NCBI GenBank assembly: GCA_963824935.1
Contig: CAWGRF010000023.1
Span: forward strand, 186,001-250,000
Length of the DNA: 64,000 nucleotides
Direction: 5' to 3'
Source: JACCZX01 sp963824935
GTDB taxonomy: Bacteria; Pseudomonadota; Gammaproteobacteria; Burkholderiales; Burkholderiaceae_F
Of the stretch, positions 1 to 6,688 are shown piece by piece. Below the pieces are notes generated by a model, which saw nothing but the letters and a program-made list of their open reading frames with translations, was not told the origin of the DNA and ran no database searches. Position 1 is the first letter of the stretch, and each line of letters starts with the position of its first letter. The position numbers were made by a program, and so were the translations under genes.

Positions 1-398
1 AGCTTGCCTTCCAACCGGTGGATTGCGTGTTCAATGTCGCGCTGGCTCTTGCGCGCCGAGCGGGGCAGCCAATCGTTGGCGCGCAACTCGTCGAGCATCG
101 CACCGCGAATTCGCTGCGAGGCATACACCTCGAACTGTGTGCCCTGCGTGATTTCGAAGCGCGACACAGCGTCCATCAGCCCCATCATGCCGGCTTGGAT
201 CATGTCGTCCAGTTCAACGTTGGCCGGCAGTCGCGCAATCATTTGATGTGCAAGCCGCCGCACCAGCGGCGTGTATTGCTTGACATAGTCGCCCTCAATC
301 AGCGGGCTGGGCCGGATCTCGCCCAGTTGCTGAGTGTCGATTTGACCGTTGTTGAGCGCTTGATAAAGCGCGTCGTACACGAAGGCGTCGTTCTTCAT
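1..398 (-). CDS. fliA: RNA polymerase sigma factor FliA (sigma-28), 5' part only
   Basis: The leftward frame opens at the ATG at 398 and runs off the left edge, giving about 132 residues of the N-terminal half. FliA directs core RNA polymerase to late flagellar and chemotaxis promoters and is held by the anti-sigma factor FlgM. The visible part carries sigma-70 region 2: LVRRLAHQMIARLP, then DDMIQAGMMGLMDAVSRF, then YASQRIRGAMLDELR, which is diagnostic for this group. Region 4 lies outside the window. No strong ribosome site is visible before the ATG. No flhG-type gene lies directly upstream, so this looks like the first gene of a leftward transcript that starts in the 399-742 interval. The identity is seen directly in the motifs; the promoter is inferred. 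Confidence 0.93.
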   Translation of the reverse strand, partial: MKNDAFVYDALYQALNNGQIDTQQLGEIRPSPLIEGDYVKQYTPLVRRLAHQMIARLPANVELDDMIQAGMMGLMDAVSRFEITQGTQFEVYASQRIRGAMLDELRANDWLPRSARKSQRDIEHAIHRLEGK

Positions 399-742
399 AT
401 GCACCGAACTTTAGGGACCGGTGGTGACGCTCCATCCACCGATAGGTGGCGAAAAAGCGAGACATCTGATTGCATTGATGTGTGCTGTTGCAAACGTTCG
501 TTGGCGATCACTGACGACAACGAAAGTCGAACCAAATCAAAGGCTCCGCAACGTTTGTTAACGGCCGACGTTGAGTTGCGTGCAGCAACAAGCGCCAGCG
601 ACGCAAACAAGAAAGGCGGGTGATCGCCGTCCTTCCCGTTTTATCAGCAGCAATTTGCGCCGCACTGCGTTTTAAAGAACCGCGCGCGCGCGTCGATCTC
701 CGCTTTACTACGGCATAACGCTGCGACCCGAAGGATGTACCG
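399..742. other. Divergent intergenic region between fliA and an unknown gene
   Basis: This 344-base stretch has no credible gene; its open frames lack recognisable motifs. It should hold the leftward fliA promoter and the rightward promoter of the gene at 743. The only signal I can point to is the sigma-28-like element at 673-699, listed separately. An alternating GC run at 681-691 forms the spacer of that element. Confidence 0.6.
673..699 (+). promoter_or_regulatory. Candidate sigma-28 (FliA) promoter
   Basis: TAAAGAAC at 673-680, an 11-base spacer, then GTCGATCT at 692-699. The enterobacterial FliA consensus is TAAAGTTT, 11 bases, GCCGATAA, so both boxes and the spacing fit well. It ends 43 bases before the ATG at 743. 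No other FliA promoter was confirmed in the window for comparison. Confidence 0.5.
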
Positions 743-1171
743 ATGACTCGCAATCAACTCGTCAGGCAACTCGCGGATATCGCGACCAGGCCGATCAGCG
801 CGCGGACGGTTCTTGATTCTGCAGCAGCAGAATCCACAGCGAGCGAAAGCGTCGGCGCACCACCGACCGAATTGTTCGTGTGGTTCGAAGACACCGCCGC
901 ACGCAAGCTCGAAGGCCGCCGCGGCATCGCCGGTCTGCCCGAATCGCTGCTGCCCATTAGTCGCAACATGAGAGTGATCGAGCGCCGCTACGCGGAAGAT
1001 CATCTGCACTTGTTAAGCGCCGTGCGCATCGCGTGCCGACAAGACGCAGGGGAGCTGATCGCATCGCTGTACACCGCTGCGCTGTCGGTGGGAACAGTCG
1101 CCTGGATCGGCACCGGCGCACAGTACGCGTGCACGTGGAGCGAGATGTACCCGGCGGCCACAGCAAAATAG
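743..1171 (+). CDS. Hypothetical protein, possibly flagellar regulon
   Basis: A 142-residue soluble protein with no signal peptide or membrane segment that I recognise. The start at 743 is preceded by GAAGGA at a suitable distance. The N-terminal third is Ala/Ser-rich and low in complexity. The core has a WFEDTAARK stretch and a helical segment around RVIERRYAEDHLHLLSAVRIA, and it ends with a small hydrophobic segment near residues 120-135. Its only clue to function is context: it faces away from fliA and sits behind a sigma-28-like promoter, so it may be a late-class motility or chemotaxis-associated protein. I do not recognise the family. It converges on ycgR, with a shared terminator between them. 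Confidence 0.6.
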   Translation: MTRNQLVRQLADIATRPISARTVLDSAAAESTASESVGAPPTELFVWFEDTAARKLEGRRGIAGLPESLLPISRNMRVIERRYAEDHLHLLSAVRIACRQDAGELIASLYTAALSVGTVAWIGTGAQYACTWSEMYPAATAK

Positions 1172-1186
1172 TCGGACGTCAAAAAA

Positions 1187-1216
1187 AAGGGCGCCTTGAT
1201 TGTGCAAGGCGCCCTT
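1187..1216. terminator. Bidirectional Rho-independent terminator
   Basis: A perfect 12-bp stem (1187-1198 with 1205-1216) closes a 6-base loop. It has an A-run on the left (1181-1188) and a T-run on the right (1214-1223), so it can stop both the rightward gene at 743 and the leftward ycgR transcript. Confidence 0.9.
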
Positions 1217-1234
1217 TTCTTTTGGCTGCGCGGT

Positions 1235-2005
1235 TTAGGCAGCTTCTTCGTCAGGAGCCGGCGGTCGCGGGCGCGCCGCCGCATCGAGCTTGTTCATATA
1301 CCGCTGCAGCATGCGTGCGGCCGATTCGCTTAAATCGACAAACTCGCAACCGCATCGGCGCTCGCCCGCGGGCGAAGACTTAGCATCGACATAGCGCACG
1401 CGCAACGTCACGGTAATTTGGCCGACATCCGGAAGATCGAGATAGCAGTTTTCCAAGTTGCTGTCGGTGGGTAAGTCGAATTGCACCGGATGCGCGAACA
1501 GCGCGAGGCCGCCCACGCTGAGATCGAGCACGCGCACCGACTCATACTGACCCCGTTCGCGTGGTGACGGAACCAGGCATGTCGCTGGGCGTATCGCCGG
1601 CGGCTGCCGACGATATGCGCTGCGGCGCTGCATCCGCAACATTTGTTGCGGCAGACGCACGCGAAACGCGGCGCGTCCCTGATGCTCGACCGCTTCTGCC
1701 GCGCCGACTGAAAATTGGAGCTTTACGTTGTCCAGGAACGCGACGATCACCAATTGCTTCGACGCATAAATTGCCTTCTGCGCAGCGGCCTCGGATGTGC
1801 GATCGAGAATCAATTCCTCGAAGCCTTCATTAACGTCGAGCACATTGCTGACGGTAAAGCCGCTCGCCTGGTCGTAGTACAACGTCACCAGCACCTGTTT
1901 GTCACGCAGTTGACGCAGCAGCGTCGCGATTTCGCTGCGCGAATAGATCGCAAAGCGCTCGAGCTCCGGCGAATCGGGCTCCGGGAACGGGGTCGTCAGG
2001 CTCAT
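1235..2005 (-). CDS. ycgR: YcgR-type PilZ flagellar brake protein
   Basis: A 256-residue cytoplasmic c-di-GMP effector. In enterobacteria YcgR binds c-di-GMP and slows the flagellar motor by acting on the stator/rotor. The N-terminal half matches the YcgR N-domain, with the stretch around YSRSEIATLLRQLRDKQ followed by a beta-rich part. The C-terminal half is a PilZ domain with the ligand motifs RRSAYRR (RxxxR type) and DLSVGGLAL (D/NxSxxG type). I placed the start at the ATG at 2005 because it overlaps the fliT stop (ATGA), and because upstream residues in this frame are the out-of-frame fliT 3' end. It forms a leftward fliT-ycgR unit ending at the shared terminator. A second PilZ protein lies at 3861-4676. 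Confidence 0.9.
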   Translation of the reverse strand: MSLTTPFPEPDSPELERFAIYSRSEIATLLRQLRDKQVLVTLYYDQASGFTVSNVLDVNEGFEELILDRTSEAAAQKAIYASKQLVIVAFLDNVKLQFSVGAAEAVEHQGRAAFRVRLPQQMLRMQRRSAYRRQPPAIRPATCLVPSPRERGQYESVRVLDLSVGGLALFAHPVQFDLPTDSNLENCYLDLPDVGQITVTLRVRYVDAKSSPAGERRCGCEFVDLSESAARMLQRYMNKLDAAARPRPPAPDEEAA

Positions 2006-2379
2006 CGTGCCTCGGTCACTGCGCGCGCGCGTGGGGTCGAGAGATACGGCACGATGGGAGAAAGCCATGGCTCGGCATGGTCGCGAATCTGTGCATCGTC
2101 GGCCAGAATCAGGCGCAGCAACTGCATGCGGCGCGCATCATCGGCTGCGCTCAATGGAGCATCGGCGGCCGCCTTCAAGGTTGCAATCAGCGATGAGCAG
2201 CGCGCTTCCTGGCGCGCTACTTCGACCCAATCGTCCACCTGTGCGGCGGCCAGCATCGCGCAGCTCGACTGCGCGATCGCTTCGTAGTGCTGCAACAGGC
2301 TCGAGCGGGCGGCTTCGCCTGCCCTATTCGATGGGGCCAGTTCGATCATCTCGGCCACCTCGCATAAATAGTTCGGCAT
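2002..2379 (-). CDS. fliT: Flagellar export chaperone FliT
   Basis: A 125-residue, mostly helical protein. FliT binds the filament-cap protein FliD before export, and in enterobacteria it also binds FlhC and dampens FlhD4C2 activity. The match rests on size, on the alpha-helical pattern and on the C-terminal helix LLRLILADDAQIRDHAEP, which resembles the FliT helix that makes partner contacts. Two starts are possible. The ATG at 2379 has GGGAAA upstream; the internal ATG at 2349 (MIELAPSN) has a better-placed GAGG. The gene overlaps ycgR by four bases, so the two are probably translationally coupled. Neighbouring flhDC makes a regulatory feedback plausible, which is inference from the enterobacterial model. 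Confidence 0.8.
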   Translation of the reverse strand: MPNYLCEVAEMIELAPSNRAGEAARSSLLQHYEAIAQSSCAMLAAAQVDDWVEVARQEARCSSLIATLKAAADAPLSAADDARRMQLLRLILADDAQIRDHAEPWLSPIVPYLSTPRARAVTEAR

Positions 2380-2507
2380 CGTTGCCGTTTCCCGTCCATT
2401 GCTTCATGCGCGTTTACGCGCGGCGCTGGCATGCAATCTACCGACGATGGGTTAGGCGCCATCGTCCGATTGGAGGGCCGTTCCAAGCGCTTTTCGTCGA
2501 AAAAAAA

Positions 2508-2530
2508 GCGCCGGTCGGATAGACCGGCGC
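2508..2530 (-). terminator. Leftward terminator with no gene upstream
   Basis: A 9-bp stem (2508-2516 with 2522-2530), 5-base loop, followed on the minus strand by eight T residues (2500-2507). It is a textbook leftward Rho-independent terminator. No leftward protein gene lies between it and flhD, so it may end a small RNA or an antisense transcript from the flhDC promoter region. Confidence 0.8.
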
Positions 2531-2686
2531 CAAGGCGGGGAGGAAACCAAACCAACAACTTGGCGAAGCGCGCTGGCCATCTGTTCGTCCATCGACGCTC
2601 CGGCGGCGCACGTGCCTCGCACAGGGACATTAACGGCGGCGACGTGGATGACTTGAGCCGATTGAGAAAACCCGGCCGCGCGTGCG

Positions 2687-2701
2687 TAGGAAAAAGTCCT
2701 A
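2687..2701. promoter_or_regulatory. Inverted repeat upstream of flhD, response-regulator-like site
   Basis: TAGGA at 2687-2691, five bases, TCCTA at 2697-2701: a perfect inverted repeat about 145 bases before the flhD start. The form recalls the RcsB/RcsAB box of enterobacterial flhDC and the half-sites of BvgA-type (NarL/FixJ family) regulators. The binding protein is not known here. Confidence 0.45.
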
Positions 2702-2845
2702 CAAGCCGACGAGCGGCAGGCCGACATCGATCGTAGCGACGCCCCGATTCATCGAATTGAGCCGCTTTCCCACAATGGCGTCACTTCGAAACGCATCCCG
2801 TACCAAGACCAAGCAACTACCTAACCGCGAACCAGGAGCAACCGA

Positions 2846-3196
2846 ATGAGCACGATCGCCGCCAGCAACGAACAACTTCTGCAGGAAATCCGTGAAGCCA
2901 ATCTTGCCTACCTGGTGTTGGCGCAGCACATGATCCGTGCCGACAAGGCACAAGCGCTGTACCGGCTCGGCGTTTCGGAAGAAGTTGCAACGATCATCGA
3001 TCAGCTTAGCCCCGCGCAATTGATGAAGATCGCCGGATCGAATCAGCTGATCCTGCGATTTCGATTCGACGACGATATGGTCTGGAACTTGTTGACCAGC
3101 CACTCGAAGCCGAAGTCGAGCGCCACCGGCGCCGCAGTGGCAGGCTTGCACGCCAACATCGTGATGGCCGGGCAGCTGGCCAACGTAACCGCTTAA
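2846..3196 (+). CDS. flhD: Flagellar master regulator subunit FlhD
   Basis: A 116-residue helical protein, the usual FlhD length. With FlhC it forms the FlhD4C2 activator of class II flagellar promoters, including fliA. Recognisable features are the N-terminal ANLAYLVLAQHMIRADK stretch, the LGVSEEVATIIDQLSPAQ segment and the LRFRFDD motif before a flexible C-terminus. The start at 2846 has AGGAGC ten bases upstream. flhC follows after 26 bases, so the pair is an operon as in other proteobacteria. The upstream region with its inverted repeat is the likely control point. Confidence 0.97.
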   Translation: MSTIAASNEQLLQEIREANLAYLVLAQHMIRADKAQALYRLGVSEEVATIIDQLSPAQLMKIAGSNQLILRFRFDDDMVWNLLTSHSKPKSSATGAAVAGLHANIVMAGQLANVTA

Positions 3197-3222
3197 TCAC
3201 GAACAGTCTGCAGGGAGCCATC

Positions 3223-3771
3223 ATGCGTATCAAGAGCATCGTTTCCGAGAGCAAGCAGATTCAGCGTGCGATCGCGTTGATCAAGCTGGGCGCGCGACTG
3301 CAGGTTCTCGAATCCGAGACCGATCTGTCATACGAACGCCTGCTGCGTTTGTACAAGGAAGTTCAGGGCGAATCACCGGCGCGCGGCATGCTGCCTTTCT
3401 CGACCGACTGGTTCATGACCTGGCAACCGAACATTCACTCGTCGCTATTCCTGAACATGTACGAGTATCTGGACAAGACGAGCGAGCTGGAAGAGATCGA
3501 CGGCATCATCAAGGCGTATGAGCTGTACCTGGAGCAGATCCGCGCGCAGGGACTCGAGCCGCTGCTGTCGGTGACGCGCGCATGGCGCCTGGTCAAGTTC
3601 GTCGACGCCGGTATGGTGACGTTGACGTCGTGCAGCAAGTGCAGTGGCAAGTTCGTCACCCACACGTTCGAGCTGACCAAGAACTACGTCTGCGGCCTAT
3701 GCGAACCCCCCGCGCGTGCCGGCAAAGGCAAGGCACAGGTGCAAAGCAGCGCGCAGGAGCTGCTGCACTAA
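3223..3771 (+). CDS. flhC: Flagellar master regulator subunit FlhC
   Basis: A 182-residue protein, close to the E. coli length. FlhC is the main DNA-contacting subunit of the FlhD4C2 activator. Four cysteines at residues 137, 140, 157 and 160 (CSKC and CGLC) form the structural zinc site and fall at the same numbers as in E. coli FlhC. Conserved blocks such as RLQVLESETDLSYERLLRLY and RAWRLVKF are present. The start at 3223 is preceded by AGGGAG. A strong terminator follows at 3791-3813, so flhDC is a two-gene transcript; motAB do not follow here as they do in E. coli. Confidence 0.97.
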   Translation: MRIKSIVSESKQIQRAIALIKLGARLQVLESETDLSYERLLRLYKEVQGESPARGMLPFSTDWFMTWQPNIHSSLFLNMYEYLDKTSELEEIDGIIKAYELYLEQIRAQGLEPLLSVTRAWRLVKFVDAGMVTLTSCSKCSGKFVTHTFELTKNYVCGLCEPPARAGKGKAQVQSSAQELLH

Positions 3772-3790
3772 GGGAACGCCACCTCGGAAA

Positions 3791-3813
3791 AAAGCCCGCT
3801 TCGTGCGGGCTTT
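3791..3813 (+). terminator. Terminator after flhC
   Basis: A 9-bp perfect stem (3791-3799 with 3805-3813) with a TTCGT loop and a short T-run to its right. A-residues on the left also give the leftward PilZ gene a partial stop signal. Confidence 0.88.
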
Positions 3814-3860
3814 TGCTTGTGCGCACGCGAAGTAGCCGTCGCGTACGAGAACTGAGCTTG

Positions 3861-4676
3861 CTAGCTCTGAGCGTAAAGCGGCACTTCCAATTCACGAACA
3901 AGCTGCGTGTGTACAAACGCGTGCAACGCAAGCTTCTCGGCTTGGCCGAGCGCTACGAACGACACGCCCATTAACCGCTCGCCACTTTCGTTGGGCTTGC
4001 GCACCGGGCGCGCCCGCGCTTCGATCATCACTTCCTGCTCGGCGACCGGCAGTTGGAAGACGACTCTTACTTCGTCGTAGAAAACGCTGAGGTCGTCGTG
4101 CATCGCGATTGCTGCTCCGCCGGTCGATAGGTCGTTGATCGTTCCTTTGACGAAACGACCGGTCGCCTGGGCGCCCGGATAAACCATGCACTGCAACTCG
4201 GTCTTGACACGGGGCGCGGCGCGCAAGTCCCGCTTTTCGACTTGGCGTTGCTGCGGCCAGCTTACGTGCAGGTACTCAAAGGGCTCGGTGCACACCTTCA
4301 ACAACGACGACGTGAATTCGTAGATCGATTCACCGGAAAAACTGCGAAATCGGTAGATCGCGCCCTCTTTGATCTGCAACGCGGATGAATCTTCCGGGGT
4401 GGTGAGGACGATCGAATGGCCTTCGTGCACACCGATCAGCTTCACGGTGGCCGCATCGGCGAGCGTATCGCCGTTGGCCCACATTCTGAGCACGCGCCAG
4501 CTTGCCAGCTCGCGCGCCGCGACACGCCGGTTGGCGGTCTGCGTCGCCGGTACTTGGATCAGCGGCGCCGGCTGCATCGGCGCGGCCGATGGAACCGTCA
4601 GGGGTTCGACCAGCGTCGGCACCGTGTTCGGGGACGACTCTCCAGCTGACGCTGCAACGGGTTCGGTCACGTTCAT
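3861..4676 (-). CDS. PilZ domain protein (YcgR-like, second copy)
   Basis: A 271-residue cytoplasmic protein. Residues 1-50 are a Pro/Ala/Thr-rich disordered tail. Residues about 60-150 look like a YcgR-type N-domain, with the segment ending YRFRSFSGESIYEF. Residues about 155-260 are a PilZ domain with RAAPR (RxxxR) and NDLSTGG (xDxSxxG), the two c-di-GMP-contact motifs. It converges on flhC. The duplicate PilZ gene on the far side of flhDC suggests that c-di-GMP output and motility control are co-located. The start at 4676 has no clear ribosome site. The target (motor, pilus or other) cannot be read from the sequence. Confidence 0.85.
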   Translation of the reverse strand: MNVTEPVAASAGESSPNTVPTLVEPLTVPSAAPMQPAPLIQVPATQTANRRVAARELASWRVLRMWANGDTLADAATVKLIGVHEGHSIVLTTPEDSSALQIKEGAIYRFRSFSGESIYEFTSSLLKVCTEPFEYLHVSWPQQRQVEKRDLRAAPRVKTELQCMVYPGAQATGRFVKGTINDLSTGGAAIAMHDDLSVFYDEVRVVFQLPVAEQEVMIEARARPVRKPNESGERLMGVSFVALGQAEKLALHAFVHTQLVRELEVPLYAQS

Positions 4677-5012
4677 GGCTCAGGCGCGAACAGCGCGACT
4701 CAAAAAGTGAGTCCCAAGTTTGCGGGAGATTTGGCACATCGGGCCGCAGGAGAAAACAGCCGCTGGGCCGCCAATTCAGAGTCTTGAAGCAATTGAAGGA
4801 AAAGCGCCTGACGGCTCAAGTTACCCGCCACATCAGCCGAAAGTCTGAACGTGGACCCAGGGAGGGAGCGCTGTCCTGATCCCCGCCGAGCAGCATCTCG
4901 CCCTGGGCACCACACCACACACACGATCGGTGCTTAGCTCATAAGCACTGCTCACGAAGGCGGTGGCAGCAGTCAGTACAATCTTCCAGCTCGATCAATG
5001 CTGCGATATCCG
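4677..5012. other. Intergenic region with an inverted repeat
   Basis: These 336 bases separate the leftward PilZ gene from the rightward Lys-rich protein. A perfect inverted repeat, GTGCTTA-GCTCA-TAAGCAC, sits at 4930-4948. A TACAAT hexamer at 4977-4982 could be a -10 box for the gene at 5013, but no -35 box fits. A leftward open frame at 4700-4924 ends in a helical-looking stretch but has no support as a gene. Confidence 0.45.
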
Positions 5013-5232
5013 ATGAGAAAGCTCCTTGCTGCCCTTGCCGTTGGCGCCTTTGCGCTGACCTCCGGCCTGACCTTCGCCCAGGACAAGCCGATCCGAAGCA
5101 GCGAAGGAAGAGACAAAAGCCGACGTCAAGAAGGACGACGCCAAAAAAGAGGATGCCAAGAAAGACAACGCCAAGAACAGCGAGCCGAAAAAGGACGACG
5201 GCAAGAAGAAGGTCAAGAAGGGTGGCTGCTAG
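5013..5232 (+). pseudogene. Small secreted Lys/Ala/Asp-rich protein, one-base frameshift
   Basis: The ATG at 5013 opens a clear signal peptide, MRKLLAALAVGAFALTS, ending at FAQ. After DKPI the frame turns into Arg-rich nonsense, but the +1 frame carries a repetitive tail of the type KKDDAKKEDAKKDNAKNSE and ends KKGGC at the TAG at 5230. Removing one C at 5093-5094 joins the halves into a protein of about 72 residues with mature start AQDKPIEAAKEE. Short exported proteins with such tails are common in betaproteobacteria and their role is unknown. The clean tail suggests an indel error rather than decay. An alternative ATG lies at 4998. Confidence 0.65.
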
Positions 5233-5251
5233 CCCGGTCCTCGCCAACAAG

Positions 5252-5273
5252 AACGGCCACTTTGGTGGCCGTT
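5252..5273 (+). terminator. Terminator after the Lys-rich gene
   Basis: A perfect 9-bp stem (5252-5260 with 5265-5273), TTTG loop, followed by a TTTTG run. Confidence 0.85.
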
Positions 5274-5283
5274 TTGCTGAGGC

Positions 5284-6321
5284 CTATTGATGTCCCAACA
5301 CCGGGTGCGGTCGATACGGCGCCGCCAGCGTTGCCAGCTCTTCGGTGCTCACTGAAACATCGAGCGCTTGCACCGCGTGTTCGATCTGCCATGCCTTGCT
5401 CGCGCCGACGATCGGCGCACTGACTCCGGATTGATTCAGCAGCCACGCGTAGGCCAGCGTCGCATTCGAAATCCCTCTTTGCTTGGCCATCGCGCCAAGC
5501 GCCGCTGCAACCGCGTGGTCGCCCTCCTGGTAGTAGTACTTCTGAGCGATGTCATCGGTTTGCGCGCGCGACGTCGCGCCAGCTGCCTTTTCCACGTTTG
5601 CATCACGCGCCCGATTGCCCGCGAGAAAACCGCGCGCCAATGGGCTCCATGGCAGCAGGCCGACCCCTTGATCGCGACATAGCGGAATCATTTCGCGCTC
5701 TTCTTCGCGATACACCAGGTTGTAATGGTTCTGCATCGAAACGAACTTCGTCCAGCCGTGTTGGTGTGCAACGTACTGCATCTTCGCGAACTGCCACGCC
5801 CACATGCTCGATGCGCCGAGGTAACGCACCTTGCCGGCACGTACTAGATCGTGCAGCGCCTCCATCGTTTCCTCGATCGGAGTCGCTGGATCGAAGCGGT
5901 GAACTTGATACAGATCGATCGTGTCGACACCGAGGCGCTGCAAACTGGCATCGACCGCCGCAAAGATGCGCTTGCGCGACAGGCCGCTCATATTCGGCCG
6001 AATTGGTGGCTTCGGCCCCGGCGCGTTGCCGCCCTTGAACGCCAAGTCGACCGGAAAATAGAGCTTGGTCGCAATCACGATCTCGTCGCGCGGCGCAAAT
6101 TCACGCAGCAAACGGCCCGTGATCTGTTCCGACGCGCCGCCCGAATACATATCCGCAGTGTCGAACAGATTGACGCCAAGCTCCACGGCACGCTGCACGA
6201 TCGGCCGCGCCGCTGCCTCATCCAGCACCCAGGGCCGCCATTCGGGCGTGCCAAAGGTCATCATGCCGAGCGCGATGCGCGAAACCCGAAGGCCGCTCGC
6301 GCCGAGATTGACGTAGTTCAT
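5284..6321 (-). CDS. Aldo/keto reductase
   Basis: A 345-residue NADPH-dependent oxidoreductase of the AKR superfamily (TIM barrel), with the length of the YajO/Tas-like group. The catalytic tetrad is visible: Asp54 and Tyr59 in NLFDTADMYS, Lys86 in ATKLYFP and His141 in YQVHRFD. The C-terminal part holds the cofactor-phosphate segment APIVGASKAWQIEHAVQAL. The physiological substrate cannot be inferred; these enzymes reduce aldehydes and ketones broadly. It is followed on the same strand (in transcription it is downstream) by nothing but the terminator region, and the DUF4404 gene lies directly upstream with an 11-base gap, so the two may be cotranscribed. Confidence 0.92.
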   Translation of the reverse strand: MNYVNLGASGLRVSRIALGMMTFGTPEWRPWVLDEAAARPIVQRAVELGVNLFDTADMYSGGASEQITGRLLREFAPRDEIVIATKLYFPVDLAFKGGNAPGPKPPIRPNMSGLSRKRIFAAVDASLQRLGVDTIDLYQVHRFDPATPIEETMEALHDLVRAGKVRYLGASSMWAWQFAKMQYVAHQHGWTKFVSMQNHYNLVYREEEREMIPLCRDQGVGLLPWSPLARGFLAGNRARDANVEKAAGATSRAQTDDIAQKYYYQEGDHAVAAALGAMAKQRGISNATLAYAWLLNQSGVSAPIVGASKAWQIEHAVQALDVSVSTEELATLAAPYRPHPVLGHQ

Positions 6322-6332
6322 AGAGCAAACGC

Positions 6333-6633
6333 CTATCCAAGCCCGAGCAAACGCCCGATACGCGCCAGATAGTCGCTCCCTGTCAGCGCACCGGCCTTTA
6401 AATCGTCGCCCAGCTCATCGAGCTGTGCACGCACGCCGTGCAAGCCGGCGTGCACTTCGCCGTGCGACGGTTCGCTTGCGCTGAGCGCCACGCGCAGCTG
6501 TTCGACCTCTGCGCGCAGCGTATCGACGCTCGCGCCGCCCGCGCGCGCCTTGGCCAGATCGCGCTCGAGTTGTTCGACTAGCTGTGCCACCTCATCGAGA
6601 TTGACCGGGCGACCGGGGAATCGGTGCGCTCAT
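6333..6633 (-). pseudogene. DUF4404 family small protein, frameshift near the N-terminus
   Basis: The main frame (6333-6590) encodes a helical, coiled-coil-like protein: VAQLVEQLERDLAKA at the start and YLARIGRLLGLG at the end, a pattern I associate with DUF4404. It has no ATG in frame. In another frame, an ATG at 6633 has a perfect GGAGGT site and reads MSAPIPRSP. Dropping one base near 6606-6611 joins this to VNLDEVAQLVEQLE and gives about 99 residues, the usual size. I therefore extend the gene to 6633 and treat the shift as a likely sequence error. Without the correction the only start would be a GTG at 6590 with no good ribosome site. The function of the family is unknown. Confidence 0.55.
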
Positions 6634-6688
6634 CGCTACCTCCAGCGTTTTGGATGCCTCGTCGACCGAAACCTTACACTCCCGCGCC

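Larger units (their letters stand above)
2380..2845. other. flhDC upstream regulatory region
   Basis: This 466-base interval without a credible gene separates leftward fliT from rightward flhD. It holds a leftward terminator hairpin (2508-2530), an inverted repeat (2687-2701) and a long leader before flhD. flhDC promoters are usually integration points for many regulators, and the length here fits that. I found no convincing -35/-10 pair. Confidence 0.6.

Noticed and set aside
4700..4924. A 74-codon leftward frame upstream of the second PilZ gene
   Set aside because: Only the C-terminal half looks protein-like, the start is poor and no family is seen. Kept as part of the intergenic region.
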